Shown one piece after another: positions 44,628 to 52,704 of a stretch of DNA of 64,000 nt. The stretch spans positions 4,895,501-4,959,500 of the forward strand of contig NZ_CP116887.1 in the NCBI RefSeq assembly GCF_028421645.1. Direction: 5' to 3'. Numbering within the stretch: the stretch's first letter is position 1; the number at the start of each line of letters is the position of its first letter. The notes below the pieces were generated by a model that made no database searches, was not told where the DNA came from, and was given only the letters and a program-made list of their open reading frames with translations. The DNA is from Aneurinibacillus sp. Ricciae_BoGa-3 (GTDB taxonomy: Bacteria; Bacillota; Bacilli; Aneurinibacillales; Aneurinibacillaceae). Both the position numbers and the translations under genes were made by a program.

Positions 44628-46220
44628 ATGAAACGAAACAAAACACGATCCTCTCGTAGTATTTTTGCTTTATCCGTAGTTGCGGCTATGGCCGTAACTC
44701 CTGTAGTTTCACCTGTGATTTTGCCCCAGGTTGGACAAGCCTCAACATTCAAAAACCAAACACTTCAGCTTGGTGCAGCCAATCTTAAAGAGACCCGTGA
44801 GAAAACAAATCTTGCACCGGGAGTTACATACACGCACATTGTCCGCGGGACTCAGTCGCAAAAAGATGTCTACATCGTCGACGTTGCATTTCTGAACACA
44901 CGTAATGAAGCAGATGCTTTGGTTCAGCGCCTGAAATCTGATGGTTGCGAACCCAGAGTTGAAGTGATCTCGAAACGGGCTGCTGACGATCCCCAGCATG
45001 GACCACTTGGCTATCTGGTTCGTGTTGGATCTTTTAAAACGGAAAGTGAAGCGAACAAACTTCGTGATGACCTAACGGCAAAGGGATATCAGAATCTGCA
45101 TGTTGTGTATTCCGGGGAGGATGGAGGGAATACAACGGGTCCGTGGGTTGTTAACGTACTTGAAATAAACCCCAAGCAATTCAAAGGCAGAATTACGCCT
45201 GATCTAGGCACAGAAATTATCCCGGATAGAGAAAAGGTAAGCAGCATAGCGGCCAGAACCCATGCTCTTGCCGCTACAAATGGCGGTTATTTCGTAATGG
45301 GTCCTAGCGATGGTACAGAAGGGGATCTTGCCGGTGTTTCGATGATTAATGGAGATCTGATCAGCGAGGCGGTAAATGGCAGGACAAGCCTGATTCTTTC
45401 CGGCTCAGGAAAGAATGCTCGGATTGCTTCTGTTGTGACGCAGCTAACTGCAGCCGCATCAGATGGGGCAAAGCGGGATATTAACGGATTAAACAGAAAA
45501 CCTGGTTTGATTCGGGATGGCGGCGAGCCGGGTGACCTTCCATCGGACAAACCTAAACAGGATTTCACATTTACAAATCCGAATGAACTCATTCAGTTTA
45601 CTTCTAAATTTGGCCAAACCAGCGACCCCGGCGAAGGGGTAGAGGCTGTATTAGACGCAACCGGAGTGGTGATTGAATTCCGTGATCATCGCGGAGGAGC
45701 TATTCCGAAGGACGGATCGGTATTGGCCGGGACTGGGAATGCGGTTGATTGGCTGCGCACTCATGCGAAAGTAGGAATGAAAATAAACGTAAAGAAAGAA
45801 GTTCTGGCAAATGGATCGGAACTTCGCGTAAACAACACAACTGGAATCGTTAACGGCGGACCCCGCTTGCTTGCAGGTGGCAAAGTAAAGATTCCAGCTA
45901 TGGCAGAAGGTTTTAATTGGCCGGATAATCCGGAGTTCTTCTACAGATTCGGTGAGCGCCGCAATCCCCGGACTCTTGCTGGTGTGAAAGCGGATGGAAC
46001 CATCTTGCTCGTAACTGTGGATGGCCGCCATCCAGGCTACAGCGTGGGTGCAAGCTTCGAGGAAAGCGCGCAGATTATGAAATCGCTTGGGGCGACTGAT
46101 GCCCTCAACCTGGACGGTGGTGGGTCTACGACGATGACGATTGGTTCGAAATTGATAACCCATCCGTCAGACTCAACAGGCGAGCGTCCGGTTGGGGATG
46201 CCATCGTAGTTTTACCTTAA
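44628..46220 (+). CDS. Secreted SPOR-domain / phosphodiester glycosidase protein
   Basis: 530 residues. Signal peptide (positive start MKRNKTRSSR, hydrophobic core, likely cleavage near GQA-S, residue 38). Residues about 70-165 form a SPOR-type repeat pair (DVAFLNTRNEADALVQRLKSDGCEP and VRVGSFKTESEANKLRDDLTAKGY), which binds denuded peptidoglycan. The rest is an NAGPA/phosphodiester glycosidase domain: LAATNGGYFV, IVNGGPRLLAGG, RNPRTLAGVKADGTILLVTVDGR and the C-terminal LNLDGGGSTTM. NAGPA-like enzymes cleave GlcNAc-phosphodiesters; here a cell-wall glycopolymer is a plausible substrate. GGAGGAACC precedes ATG. Confidence 0.88.
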   Translation: MKRNKTRSSRSIFALSVVAAMAVTPVVSPVILPQVGQASTFKNQTLQLGAANLKETREKTNLAPGVTYTHIVRGTQSQKDVYIVDVAFLNTRNEADALVQRLKSDGCEPRVEVISKRAADDPQHGPLGYLVRVGSFKTESEANKLRDDLTAKGYQNLHVVYSGEDGGNTTGPWVVNVLEINPKQFKGRITPDLGTEIIPDREKVSSIAARTHALAATNGGYFVMGPSDGTEGDLAGVSMINGDLISEAVNGRTSLILSGSGKNARIASVVTQLTAAASDGAKRDINGLNRKPGLIRDGGEPGDLPSDKPKQDFTFTNPNELIQFTSKFGQTSDPGEGVEAVLDATGVVIEFRDHRGGAIPKDGSVLAGTGNAVDWLRTHAKVGMKINVKKEVLANGSELRVNNTTGIVNGGPRLLAGGKVKIPAMAEGFNWPDNPEFFYRFGERRNPRTLAGVKADGTILLVTVDGRHPGYSVGASFEESAQIMKSLGATDALNLDGGGSTTMTIGSKLITHPSDSTGERPVGDAIVVLP

Positions 46221-46252
46221 TAGATTGCCAGGAGATTCGCTCTAACTAGTGT

Positions 46253-46284
46253 GGCCGCCTCTTATTTGTGAGGCGGCCTTTTTT
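46253..46284 (+). terminator. Terminator after the SPOR-glycosidase gene
   Basis: GGCCGCCTC / GAGGCGGCC 9-bp perfect GC stem, 8-nt loop, six T. Confidence 0.93.
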
Positions 46285-46430
46285 CTGTCATTTAGCACTC
46301 ACTCATAACTTTTCTTTGGTTGTTCTTCTTTTATTACCCTAACAGTAGTATTTGATATATAGTGAAGTTATAGGAAATTTCAAATTATTGTTCGCACAGT
46401 GCCGTTATTCATTTCCGTGAGGTGGCAAAG

Positions 46431-46997
46431 ATGGATATTGGAATTCCTTTTTGGATTGCTTTTTACATTTGGATCGGTTCGGAGTTTATCATTGCAATAC
46501 GAAATAAACGTATGCGTGGTACAATAACGGCCAGCAAAAAAGACAAAGGTTCCCTGTTTATTATCCTGGTTGGTATTTGGTTAGGCAGCGCAATCGCTTT
46601 TCAACTGCATTTTTTCCATTTGGGATGGGTTGGCCAATCGATTGCTAATATCGGGACAATTATGATGATTGCGGGAGTCGCATTTAGGCTGTGGGCAATC
46701 CGAATCCTGGGGAAACATTTTTCGCTCGCGGTTTCCGTCGATGATAATCATACAATGATTGAGAAGGGACCTTATAAATATATCCGTCACCCTTCGTATA
46801 CAGGTACACTTGTTACGCTCATCGGATTAGGGCTTGGTTTAAATTCCTGGCTTGCATCCTGTGTTTTGCTTGTGATATTTGCGATCATTTACGGTTACCG
46901 CATTAAAGTGGAAGAAGCCGCGCTTGCAGCACAATTTCAAAGAGCATACGAAGAATATAGGAAGCGTACTTGGCGACTTATTCCATTTCTATACTAA
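46431..46997 (+). CDS. Isoprenylcysteine carboxyl methyltransferase-like membrane protein
   Basis: 188 residues, four to five membrane helices. The conserved C-terminal half reads LRxxHFxxx... as WAIRILGKHFSLAVSVDDNHTMIEKGPYKYIRHPSYTGTLVTLIGLGLGL then RIKVEEAALAAQF, including the family HPxYxG and E-E residues for SAM binding. ATG 46431 follows GAGG at 8 nt; a GTG at 46422 has no spaced ribosome site. Bacterial ICMT-like enzymes methylate unknown lipids or proteins; substrate not known. Confidence 0.82.
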   Translation: MDIGIPFWIAFYIWIGSEFIIAIRNKRMRGTITASKKDKGSLFIILVGIWLGSAIAFQLHFFHLGWVGQSIANIGTIMMIAGVAFRLWAIRILGKHFSLAVSVDDNHTMIEKGPYKYIRHPSYTGTLVTLIGLGLGLNSWLASCVLLVIFAIIYGYRIKVEEAALAAQFQRAYEEYRKRTWRLIPFLY

Positions 46998-47161
46998 ATA
47001 AATAAATTGAAACTTCAAACACGTATTACTTGGCAATACTAGAATTACTCAATTTCTAGGCATATTATCTCTAATATTGATTCTGATTTTTCACTAAGTA
47101 ACACCTTGTAATGCAAAGTATTACTTAGGGTGACATGATTTATTTTGCAGTAACCTATTAA
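46998..47161. other. A+T-rich region with repeated GTATTACTT motifs flanking the actin cassette
   Basis: Contains GTATTACTT at 47023-47031 and 47118-47126, plus inverted arms TAAGTAA/TTACTTA at about 47095-47127 and CTAGAA/TTCTAG at about 47038-47058. The reverse complement AAGTAATAC recurs at 48899-48907 upstream of parM. A centromere-like role for these motifs is speculative. Confidence 0.4.
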
Positions 47162-47569
47162 TTAAAGCCATGAGTCTATATCTTCGTCGTCAATATTATC
47201 GTCAGCAAAAGTTTCTTCAGTTTTTTTCTTATCCGACACGGATAAATGGGATGTTCCCGATTCAACTTGTAATGAAGTATTAAGTTGTGCAACATTATCC
47301 TTAGTAGCGGATATGTTCAGGCTCTGAGAATTTTCAATTGCATTTTCATTGTTAGGAGAACTAGGTAATTGTTTAAATGCAATTGCTCTCTCAGCTGGAA
47401 TATGATTTTGTAAATTTCTAATTCCATTAACTGTTACTTCATTTTCAATTAGATAACGAATAGAATCCATTAAATTGGTTTGACAGTTAATCCATTCTAT
47501 TATAATAGGGGATTCATTCTTTTTGGTTTTTAAGCTGATATTATCACCCTGTTTTTTGGGCTTTTTCAT
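47162..47569 (-). CDS. Small acidic-tailed protein, candidate ParR-like partner of ParM
   Basis: 135 residues. The N-terminal half is basic then helical (KKQGDNISLKTKKNESPIIIEWINCQTNLMDSIRYLIENEVTVNGIRNLQNHIP), the C-terminal half is acidic and low-complexity (SDKKKTEETFADDNIDDEDIDSWL). The arrangement of a basic helical N-terminus, probably ribbon-helix-helix or similar DNA binding, and an acidic tail that could contact actin filaments, next to parM, fits the adaptor of a partition system. I recall similar genes beside plasmid parM genes in Bacillus; this was not verified. GGGGG precedes the ATG. Confidence 0.55.
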   Translation of the reverse strand: MKKPKKQGDNISLKTKKNESPIIIEWINCQTNLMDSIRYLIENEVTVNGIRNLQNHIPAERAIAFKQLPSSPNNENAIENSQSLNISATKDNVAQLNTSLQVESGTSHLSVSDKKKTEETFADDNIDDEDIDSWL

Positions 47570-47633
47570 ACAACTGGCCCCCTTTGCAACCGTCTTACCT
47601 TATGCAATAAACGATGGTGAACAAAAGATAGGA

Positions 47634-48830
47634 TTAAACTGCTTGCTTTGCCCTTTCTTTTAATGCCTCATAAATTTTTCCCCTGACAAAGGAATCGAGT
47701 CCCTGGGCATTCATCGTAACAGCATATTGTGGAGGAATATAGAGAAGTTTAATTTCACGCTCATTACATAATTCTTTAAGCATCGGGAAAAGAATAGAAC
47801 GCATTAAAATACTTCCTCCGCCATATACACAAATCACATCGATTTCATTTCTAGCTTTAGTAAGCTGCTTTCTAATATTGTTTAAAATTTGTTTAGCTTG
47901 CCCCTCTAGCGGCCTCTTAAGTGTTTTGATCGCTTTAGCGTGATACTTATGTTTTGGGTTTTTGATAACATCACTAAAAAATTGTCTAGGACTATCCGAT
48001 AAATGAATCAATCTATTGAACTCATCTAATGCCTCTTCAATTGCATAGCCTGCCCCATGATTGCTGCCATGAACGAATTGACGCAGGAGTTTATTCCCTT
48101 CTGTAATCGGATATTCAGTAGACCCATCTCCAATATCAGTATGCAGGATCCTTTTATTTTTAAAATAACTACCATTGAAATTTGCTGGTTGATTATATGT
48201 TTCTATAAACTCTTCAAAAATATCTCCGTCTCTCCAGTTGCCTTCTTCATCTTTCTGAAGCGCAAAGGTTACAGGGGTAGCCTCAGGGACAACTTTTGTA
48301 AAATCGAATACAATTTTAACTGTGACGCGCATTTTTCCTAGATGAACGGTAACATTATGAGGTGCTACTGTGAATCTTCTTTCAAATACGGAAGATGATT
48401 CATCCGTATGCTGCGTAATAGGAAGTGCTGTGGCCATATCCACTGTCACTTCAATATTCTCAAGAATCCCCTTTTGTTCCTCAAAAGACTTTTGAACGGC
48501 TACGGCTGCGATTTGCGCTAAAGTATTAATAACTGGTAAATCCACATCGTACTTAAAATCAATACCTACTTGCATGGTATCCAATAATTCGCCGCTTTCT
48601 AATGCAAACTTTCCAATGTAATACATTCCAGGCCGTGCGGACGGGGAATCAATTGTGACAATGAGTTGATCTTGAAGATTTTTAATAATACTTTCCGGTG
48701 CCTGGTCTTCACTCCAGGGAAGTGCATCTACCGTACAATTTACATTAGGCTGTTGTATAAGCCTCCCATCAATGAAAATATCATGCTCACTATTACCATT
48801 ATCGTTCCCTACTAAAAAGTGAAATTGCAT
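47634..48830 (-). CDS. parM: ParM/Alp-type actin-like DNA segregation ATPase
   Basis: 398 residues from ATG 48830 (MQFHFLVGNDNGN), preceded by AAGGAGG; the frame to 48947 lacks a ribosome site. All actin-fold nucleotide motifs are present: phosphate-1 GNDNGNSEHD (residue 8), phosphate-2 HTDIGDGSTEYP (about 230), adenosine motif VYGGGSILMR (about 340). Also PGMYYIGKFALESGE and TVDMATALPI, typical of ParM relatives on Bacillus plasmids. ParM polymerises with ATP and pushes DNA apart via an adaptor bound at a centromere. Here it is chromosomal, next to rlmH, and A+T rich relative to neighbours. A small candidate adaptor lies 64 bp downstream. Confidence 0.85.
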   Translation of the reverse strand: MQFHFLVGNDNGNSEHDIFIDGRLIQQPNVNCTVDALPWSEDQAPESIIKNLQDQLIVTIDSPSARPGMYYIGKFALESGELLDTMQVGIDFKYDVDLPVINTLAQIAAVAVQKSFEEQKGILENIEVTVDMATALPITQHTDESSSVFERRFTVAPHNVTVHLGKMRVTVKIVFDFTKVVPEATPVTFALQKDEEGNWRDGDIFEEFIETYNQPANFNGSYFKNKRILHTDIGDGSTEYPITEGNKLLRQFVHGSNHGAGYAIEEALDEFNRLIHLSDSPRQFFSDVIKNPKHKYHAKAIKTLKRPLEGQAKQILNNIRKQLTKARNEIDVICVYGGGSILMRSILFPMLKELCNEREIKLLYIPPQYAVTMNAQGLDSFVRGKIYEALKERAKQAV

Positions 48831-49100
48831 GAAGTAATTCCTCCTTTTTGGTTTTATGTAATCGACAGTAACCGATATCATCGCCCAGACACTACTAGAA
48901 GTAATACCGAGTGATACATAGCAATATAGGATGTTATTTTCTAACACTTTGGAAACTCATTGCATACATATGAATTCGATTAAAGGCTTTCATTGTCCTG
49001 CTAATTTCGGTGTACGGACTCCATTTGGTATATAGGATAGAAGTGCAAGTAAAAAAATTATGGCTAATATCCTAAGCCTGTTATGTTTTATAAAAAGCCC

Positions 49101-49580
49101 TCACTTATGATACGGTTCCCCCCGGTTAATTCGGTACCCCCGGTACACCTGCTCCACGAGGATCAGCCGCATAAGCTGGTGAGGAAACGTCATCTTCGAA
49201 AACGACAAATACTCATTGGCCCGCTGCATCACAGCGTCTGAGAGCCCGAGCGAGCCACCGATGATAAAGGCAATGGAACTCTGCCCATAGGTGGCCCACT
49301 GGTCCAGCTTTTTGGCGAGCTTCTCCGAGGACCACATCTCTCCTTCGATGGCAAGCGCAATCACATGCGTGTCAGGTTTGATGGCAGCCAGAATGCGCTC
49401 GCCTTCTTTTTCTTTAACCCTGAGCATATCGGCTTCGCTGAGGTTTTCCGGCGCTTTCTCGTCGGCGACCTCCATGATTTCGATTTTGGCATAAGCGGAC
49501 AGCCGCTTCGTGTATTCATCTATCCCCATCTTTAAATATTTTTCCTTTAATTTGCCGACCGCAACAATCCTAATGTGCAT
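49101..49580 (-). CDS. rlmH: 23S rRNA (pseudouridine1915-N3)-methyltransferase
   Basis: 159-residue SPOUT methyltransferase. [28 protein letters not shown] start; [19 protein letters not shown] and [33 protein letters not shown] are the SAM-knot signature. AAGGAG precedes ATG. In Bacillales it is placed close to htrC and the wal operon, as here. Confidence 0.95.
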   Translation of the reverse strand: MHIRIVAVGKLKEKYLKMGIDEYTKRLSAYAKIEIMEVADEKAPENLSEADMLRVKEKEGERILAAIKPDTHVIALAIEGEMWSSEKLAKKLDQWATYGQSSIAFIIGGSLGLSDAVMQRANEYLSFSKMTFPHQLMRLILVEQVYRGYRINRGEPYHK

Positions 49581-49643
49581 AACTATACAAACTCCTTGCT
49601 ATTTTTCCACTATTTCGTATACTTATCCCCGGATTTCTGCATG

Positions 49644-49810
49644 TTATCCACATTTTGTGGATAACTTTATGTGAATAGCAGTACCCCGTTATACAGCAAA
49701 AAACCTTGATCGGACAAGGTTTTCTTGATCTTATTCACGATATATACATGTGGATAACCTGTTTTGTGTGTTTTTATCAACAACTTATCCACATTTTTGC
49801 CTGTGAATAA
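49644..49810. promoter_or_regulatory. DnaA-box cluster upstream of rlmH
   Basis: Perfect TTATCCACA boxes at 49644-49652 and 49785-49793, and in reverse (TGTGGATAA) at 49656-49664 and 49749-49757. TGTGAATAA (49802-49810) fits the relaxed consensus TTATNCACA. Near-matches: TTATCCCCG just upstream and TTATTCACG near 49731. The region also holds a terminator (49700-49723). dnaA and dnaN are not here, so it is not oriC. Bacillus subtilis is reported to have DnaA-box clusters outside oriC, one near yydA (rlmH) as I recall. Confidence 0.75.
49700..49723 (-). terminator. Terminator after the yyzF-like gene
   Basis: AAAACCTTG / CAAGGTTTT 9-bp perfect stem with a 6-nt loop; six T on minus. Embedded in the DnaA-box cluster. 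Confidence 0.75.
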
Positions 49811-49828
49811 CGTACAAACACCTGATAG

Positions 49829-50041
49829 TTAAACCACAATATACTTCGGTTTGTTTGTGCAGTAGGCGCAGTGCTCAGGAGCCTTCCATGCCGTAAAGGT
49901 GACATTTTTGAGCATATAAACATCGGGAGCCGCTTCGAATTCATCAATAAAATCCTCAAGCGCTACTTCCATATGCTCTTCACAGCACACCTCTACATTT
50001 TCTCCCCCGTTTTCAAGATACTCTTTCTTCTTTGGATCCAT
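49829..50041 (-). CDS. yyzF: CxxH/CxxC small protein (YyzF-like)
   Basis: 70 residues. The pattern CCEEHMEVALEDFIDEFEAAPDV (C-x2-H) and EHCAYCTNKPKYIVV (C-x2-C) gives a likely four-ligand metal site. Length and position between htrC and rlmH match the Bacillus YyzF family. ATG 50041 follows GGAGGG. Function unknown. The 497 bp upstream (50042-50538) hold repeat copy C and two hairpins but no gene. Confidence 0.8.
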   Translation of the reverse strand: MDPKKKEYLENGGENVEVCCEEHMEVALEDFIDEFEAAPDVYMLKNVTFTAWKAPEHCAYCTNKPKYIVV

Positions 50042-50120
50042 CTCATAATCCCTCCAGTCAAAATCTCCGCTGTCCTAGTTTATCCTGTTTTTCATTTTTC
50101 CCTGACCCATCATACTGAGA

Positions 50121-50225
50121 AAAACATCGCGGGCCACGCCGCTCTCTCCTTTCCCCTCATAGAATTTTTTACGGCCGCTTTGTGGAACGACGGGCGGACC
50201 GGCAAAACATTTGGGTATCTCAATG
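50121..50225. repeat. Dispersed intergenic repeat, copy C
   Basis: Begins AAAACATCGCGGGCCACGCC and continues through CGGCCGCTTTGTGG, CGGGCGGACCGGCAAAACAT and TTTGGGTATCTC. Closest to copy B; the tail TGGGTATCTC is shared with copy A. Confidence 0.85.
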
Positions 50226-50408
50226 ATGGAGACAGGTTGCCGGTCGTTTTCGCCCTCTGTTCCACACGCTCCACAAGGGGGAAAGGAAGGTGCGGACATG
50301 CGCCTCACGATGTTTTCCTTGGCTGTTTTGGGACCGGAGGTCCCATTTAAAAATCACTCAAGGCACTTCAATACGTTCAAGCAAAATATAATTTCCGATA
50401 CGAGAACT

Positions 50409-50456
50409 AAAGCCTGCACATCTCCCTTAGAATTCTTAAGGTGACCTGCAGGCTTT
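50409..50456. terminator. Large hairpin in the yyzF/htrC gap, possible htrC terminator
   Basis: AAAGCCTGCA (50409-50418) pairs perfectly with TGCAGGCTTT (50447-50456); inside it CCTTAG/TTAAGG nests around GAATTC. T tracts are weak. It lies about 80 bp past the htrC stop. Confidence 0.6.
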
Positions 50457-50479
50457 CCAGTTGGACTACCCAATACACT

Positions 50480-50513
50480 GTGTCCTATGGTTAGGTAATA
50501 CTAATTAGGACAC
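50480..50513. repeat. Inverted repeat between htrC and yyzF
   Basis: GTGTCCTA (50480-50487) and TAGGACAC (50506-50513) separated by 18 bp containing GGTAATACTAATTA; GTTTTTG follows on plus. Confidence 0.6.
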
Positions 50514-50538
50514 GTTTTTGGGATGAAATCTTTTACGT

Positions 50539-51777
50539 CTATTGTTTAGGCGGTTCCTGTTTCACCAGTGTTACGGTCGCTGTTTTTTGCGTGCTGCCGC
50601 GATAGAACGTCACGGTTACTTTATCGCCGACCCGTTTTGTAAAGATATACTTGCGTAGCTGTGCGGAATTCTCAACCGACTGGTTATCCAGCTTCACGAT
50701 AACATCGTACTGCTTAATACCGGCTTTCTCAGCAGGGCCATAAGGCACTGTAGCGCGTACGACCACTCCGCTCTGGACATTGTTCGGGATATGGAGTGTG
50801 CTTTTCCATTCATCCGGCGAAATCTGCTGCAGATCTACCGGATCAATTCCAATGTACGGCCGCTGCACGGAATGATACTGAATCAGATCATCAATCACCC
50901 GGCTGGCGTCGTCGATCGGAATCGCAAATCCAAGGCCTTCCACACCGGTCTGCGCGATTTTCAGGCTGTTAATGCCGATAACCTGGCCGGCCGCGTTAAT
51001 GAGCGCACCACCGCTGTTCCCCGGGTTAATCGCCGCATCCGTCTGAATAACGTTTTCTTCATAATCTGTCTGTCCGTCCCCATTCAGGTCAACCGGCATC
51101 GTCCGCTCCGTGGAGCTGATAATACCTTCTGTAACGGTACGGGAGAACTTCAAGCCGAGCGGATTCCCAATCGCTATAGCAGGCTCACCCACCTGAAGTT
51201 TGTTGGAGTCACCAAATTCCGCGACTTGTTGTACATTCGTCCCATCAATCTCAAGAACAGCCAGGTCGGTGAGCGGATCGGCTCCAACCACTTTCGCTTT
51301 CAACCGTTGCTGCCCGGTTTGAAGCGACACTTCTACCTGGCTAGCATTCTCAATTACGTGATTGTTCGTTACGATATACGCTTTTCCGTTGGCCTTACGG
51401 AAAATTATTCCGGATCCGGTTCCTTGTTCAACCGGGCCACTGCTCTTGCCCCAGAAATCCTGCGACTGCTGAAGGTTGATAACCCCCACTACCGCATTTT
51501 CCGTTTTCTTCACGGCGTTTACGATGGATGAATTAACATCCACGTTATAGTGGGCAACCGGGCCGTTTCCTCCCTGTTGTTGAGGAGCCGTCTGCGGCGC
51601 CGGAGATGCCGTTTGTGTGTTTGGCATAGGCAGGTAACCGGATTTTATCATGGTTGGTGCGAGCATCAGCACAACAAGCCCGCCGATAATCGCTCCAATT
51701 ATACCGGTTATAAAGCCGGAAGGGCCGCCGCGTTTATTTCTTCTATTGGAGTCAAAATCGTCTTCATAGTAGCCCAT
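50539..51777 (-). CDS. htrC: HtrA-type serine protease (HtrC/YyxA)
   Basis: 412 residues: short cytosolic tail, one membrane helix (GFITGIIGAIIGGLVVLMLAPTMI, about 22-45), Ala/Gln-rich linker, trypsin-like protease with catalytic His in VTNNHVIENA, Asp in LTDLAVLEIDG, Ser in INPGNSGGALINAAG, then one PDZ domain with VVRATVPYGPAEKAGIKQYDVIV. Extracytoplasmic quality control. Distal gene of the wal cluster as in Bacillus; RBS AAAGGAG. Confidence 0.92.
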   Translation of the reverse strand: MGYYEDDFDSNRRNKRGGPSGFITGIIGAIIGGLVVLMLAPTMIKSGYLPMPNTQTASPAPQTAPQQQGGNGPVAHYNVDVNSSIVNAVKKTENAVVGVINLQQSQDFWGKSSGPVEQGTGSGIIFRKANGKAYIVTNNHVIENASQVEVSLQTGQQRLKAKVVGADPLTDLAVLEIDGTNVQQVAEFGDSNKLQVGEPAIAIGNPLGLKFSRTVTEGIISSTERTMPVDLNGDGQTDYEENVIQTDAAINPGNSGGALINAAGQVIGINSLKIAQTGVEGLGFAIPIDDASRVIDDLIQYHSVQRPYIGIDPVDLQQISPDEWKSTLHIPNNVQSGVVVRATVPYGPAEKAGIKQYDVIVKLDNQSVENSAQLRKYIFTKRVGDKVTVTFYRGSTQKTATVTLVKQEPPKQ

Positions 51778-51890
51778 TACTTTATCTCCTTTCTCTATAA
51801 CATGTTTTAATCGAAGTAGTATTTCATCTTAAATGAGTATGACTGAGGTTTCTTAAGTATTAATTAGAAAGGCATAAAGCAAAAAATTGG

Positions 51891-52688
51891 TTAATTACGC
51901 TTAATTTCCTTCATCGGAGTCGGCCGCACCGGAGAAGTATCGGCCAGAATGACACTCTCTCCCACATTAAATCCGTTCTCCTGCAGAATATTATTTACCG
52001 TAAGCCTGGCAAGCTCTGTCATGTTATTCTCTCTGCTGAGGTGCGCAAGGTACACCGTTTCCCCATTGCCACCGAGAATATCACTCAATGCTTCCCCTGC
52101 GGTTTCATTGGACAGGTGGCCTACATCGCTTAGAATACGCCGTTTCAGGTGCCACGGATAGCCGCCAATTCGCAGCATTTCAACATCGTGGTTCGATTCA
52201 AAAACGTAGGCGTCCGAATCTTTTACTGTTTCTTTAATGCGCTGGCTTACATACCCAAGGTCGGTTGTTAGGCTCACCTTCATTTCTTCCTCATAGAAAC
52301 AGAACCCCATCGGCTCTGCCGCATCGTGTGAAGTGCCATAGGATTCAACCGATAAATCAGCGAACTGGACAACTTCTCCGACCTCCATAATCATCCGCTG
52401 CTCGTCTGTTATCTTCCCTAGTTGGCCATCCAGCTCGTCCCATGTTTTACTGTTCGCATAAACGGGCAGCTGGTAGCGGCGCGCGAGCACGCCCACACCT
52501 TTTATATGATCTTTATGTTCATGTGTAATCAGGATGGCATCCAGATCAGCTGCATCCTCTCCAACCTCTGCAAGAAGCCCCTCTACTTGTTTACCACTTA
52601 ATCCGGCATCCACTAACACTTTACTGTTTTTCGACTCAATAAAAAATGAATTGCCAGTACTTCCACTGGCAAGCACACTAAATCTCAT
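51891..52688 (-). CDS. walJ: WalJ/YycJ metallo-beta-lactamase-fold hydrolase
   Basis: 265 residues. Metal motif THEHKDH (HxHxDH) in residues 55-62, with FSVLASGSTGNSFFIESKNSKVLVDAGLSGKQ at the N-terminus and HLSRENN and SHDAAEPMGF as later ligands. Family is proposed to link cell-wall metabolism, DNA repair and division. Follows walI by 16 bp. Confidence 0.92.
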   Translation of the reverse strand: MRFSVLASGSTGNSFFIESKNSKVLVDAGLSGKQVEGLLAEVGEDAADLDAILITHEHKDHIKGVGVLARRYQLPVYANSKTWDELDGQLGKITDEQRMIMEVGEVVQFADLSVESYGTSHDAAEPMGFCFYEEEMKVSLTTDLGYVSQRIKETVKDSDAYVFESNHDVEMLRIGGYPWHLKRRILSDVGHLSNETAGEALSDILGGNGETVYLAHLSRENNMTELARLTVNNILQENGFNVGESVILADTSPVRPTPMKEIKRN

Positions 52689-52704
52689 GAAGTTTGAACG
52701 CTCC

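Noticed and set aside
48831..49100. Prophage or plasmid backbone around parM
   Set aside because: No replication initiator, integrase, capsid or relaxase gene lies nearby; flanks are core chromosomal genes.
49644..49810. Calling the DnaA-box cluster a replication origin
   Set aside because: dnaA, dnaN and an AT-rich unwinding element next to them are absent; a secondary DnaA-binding cluster is the better reading.
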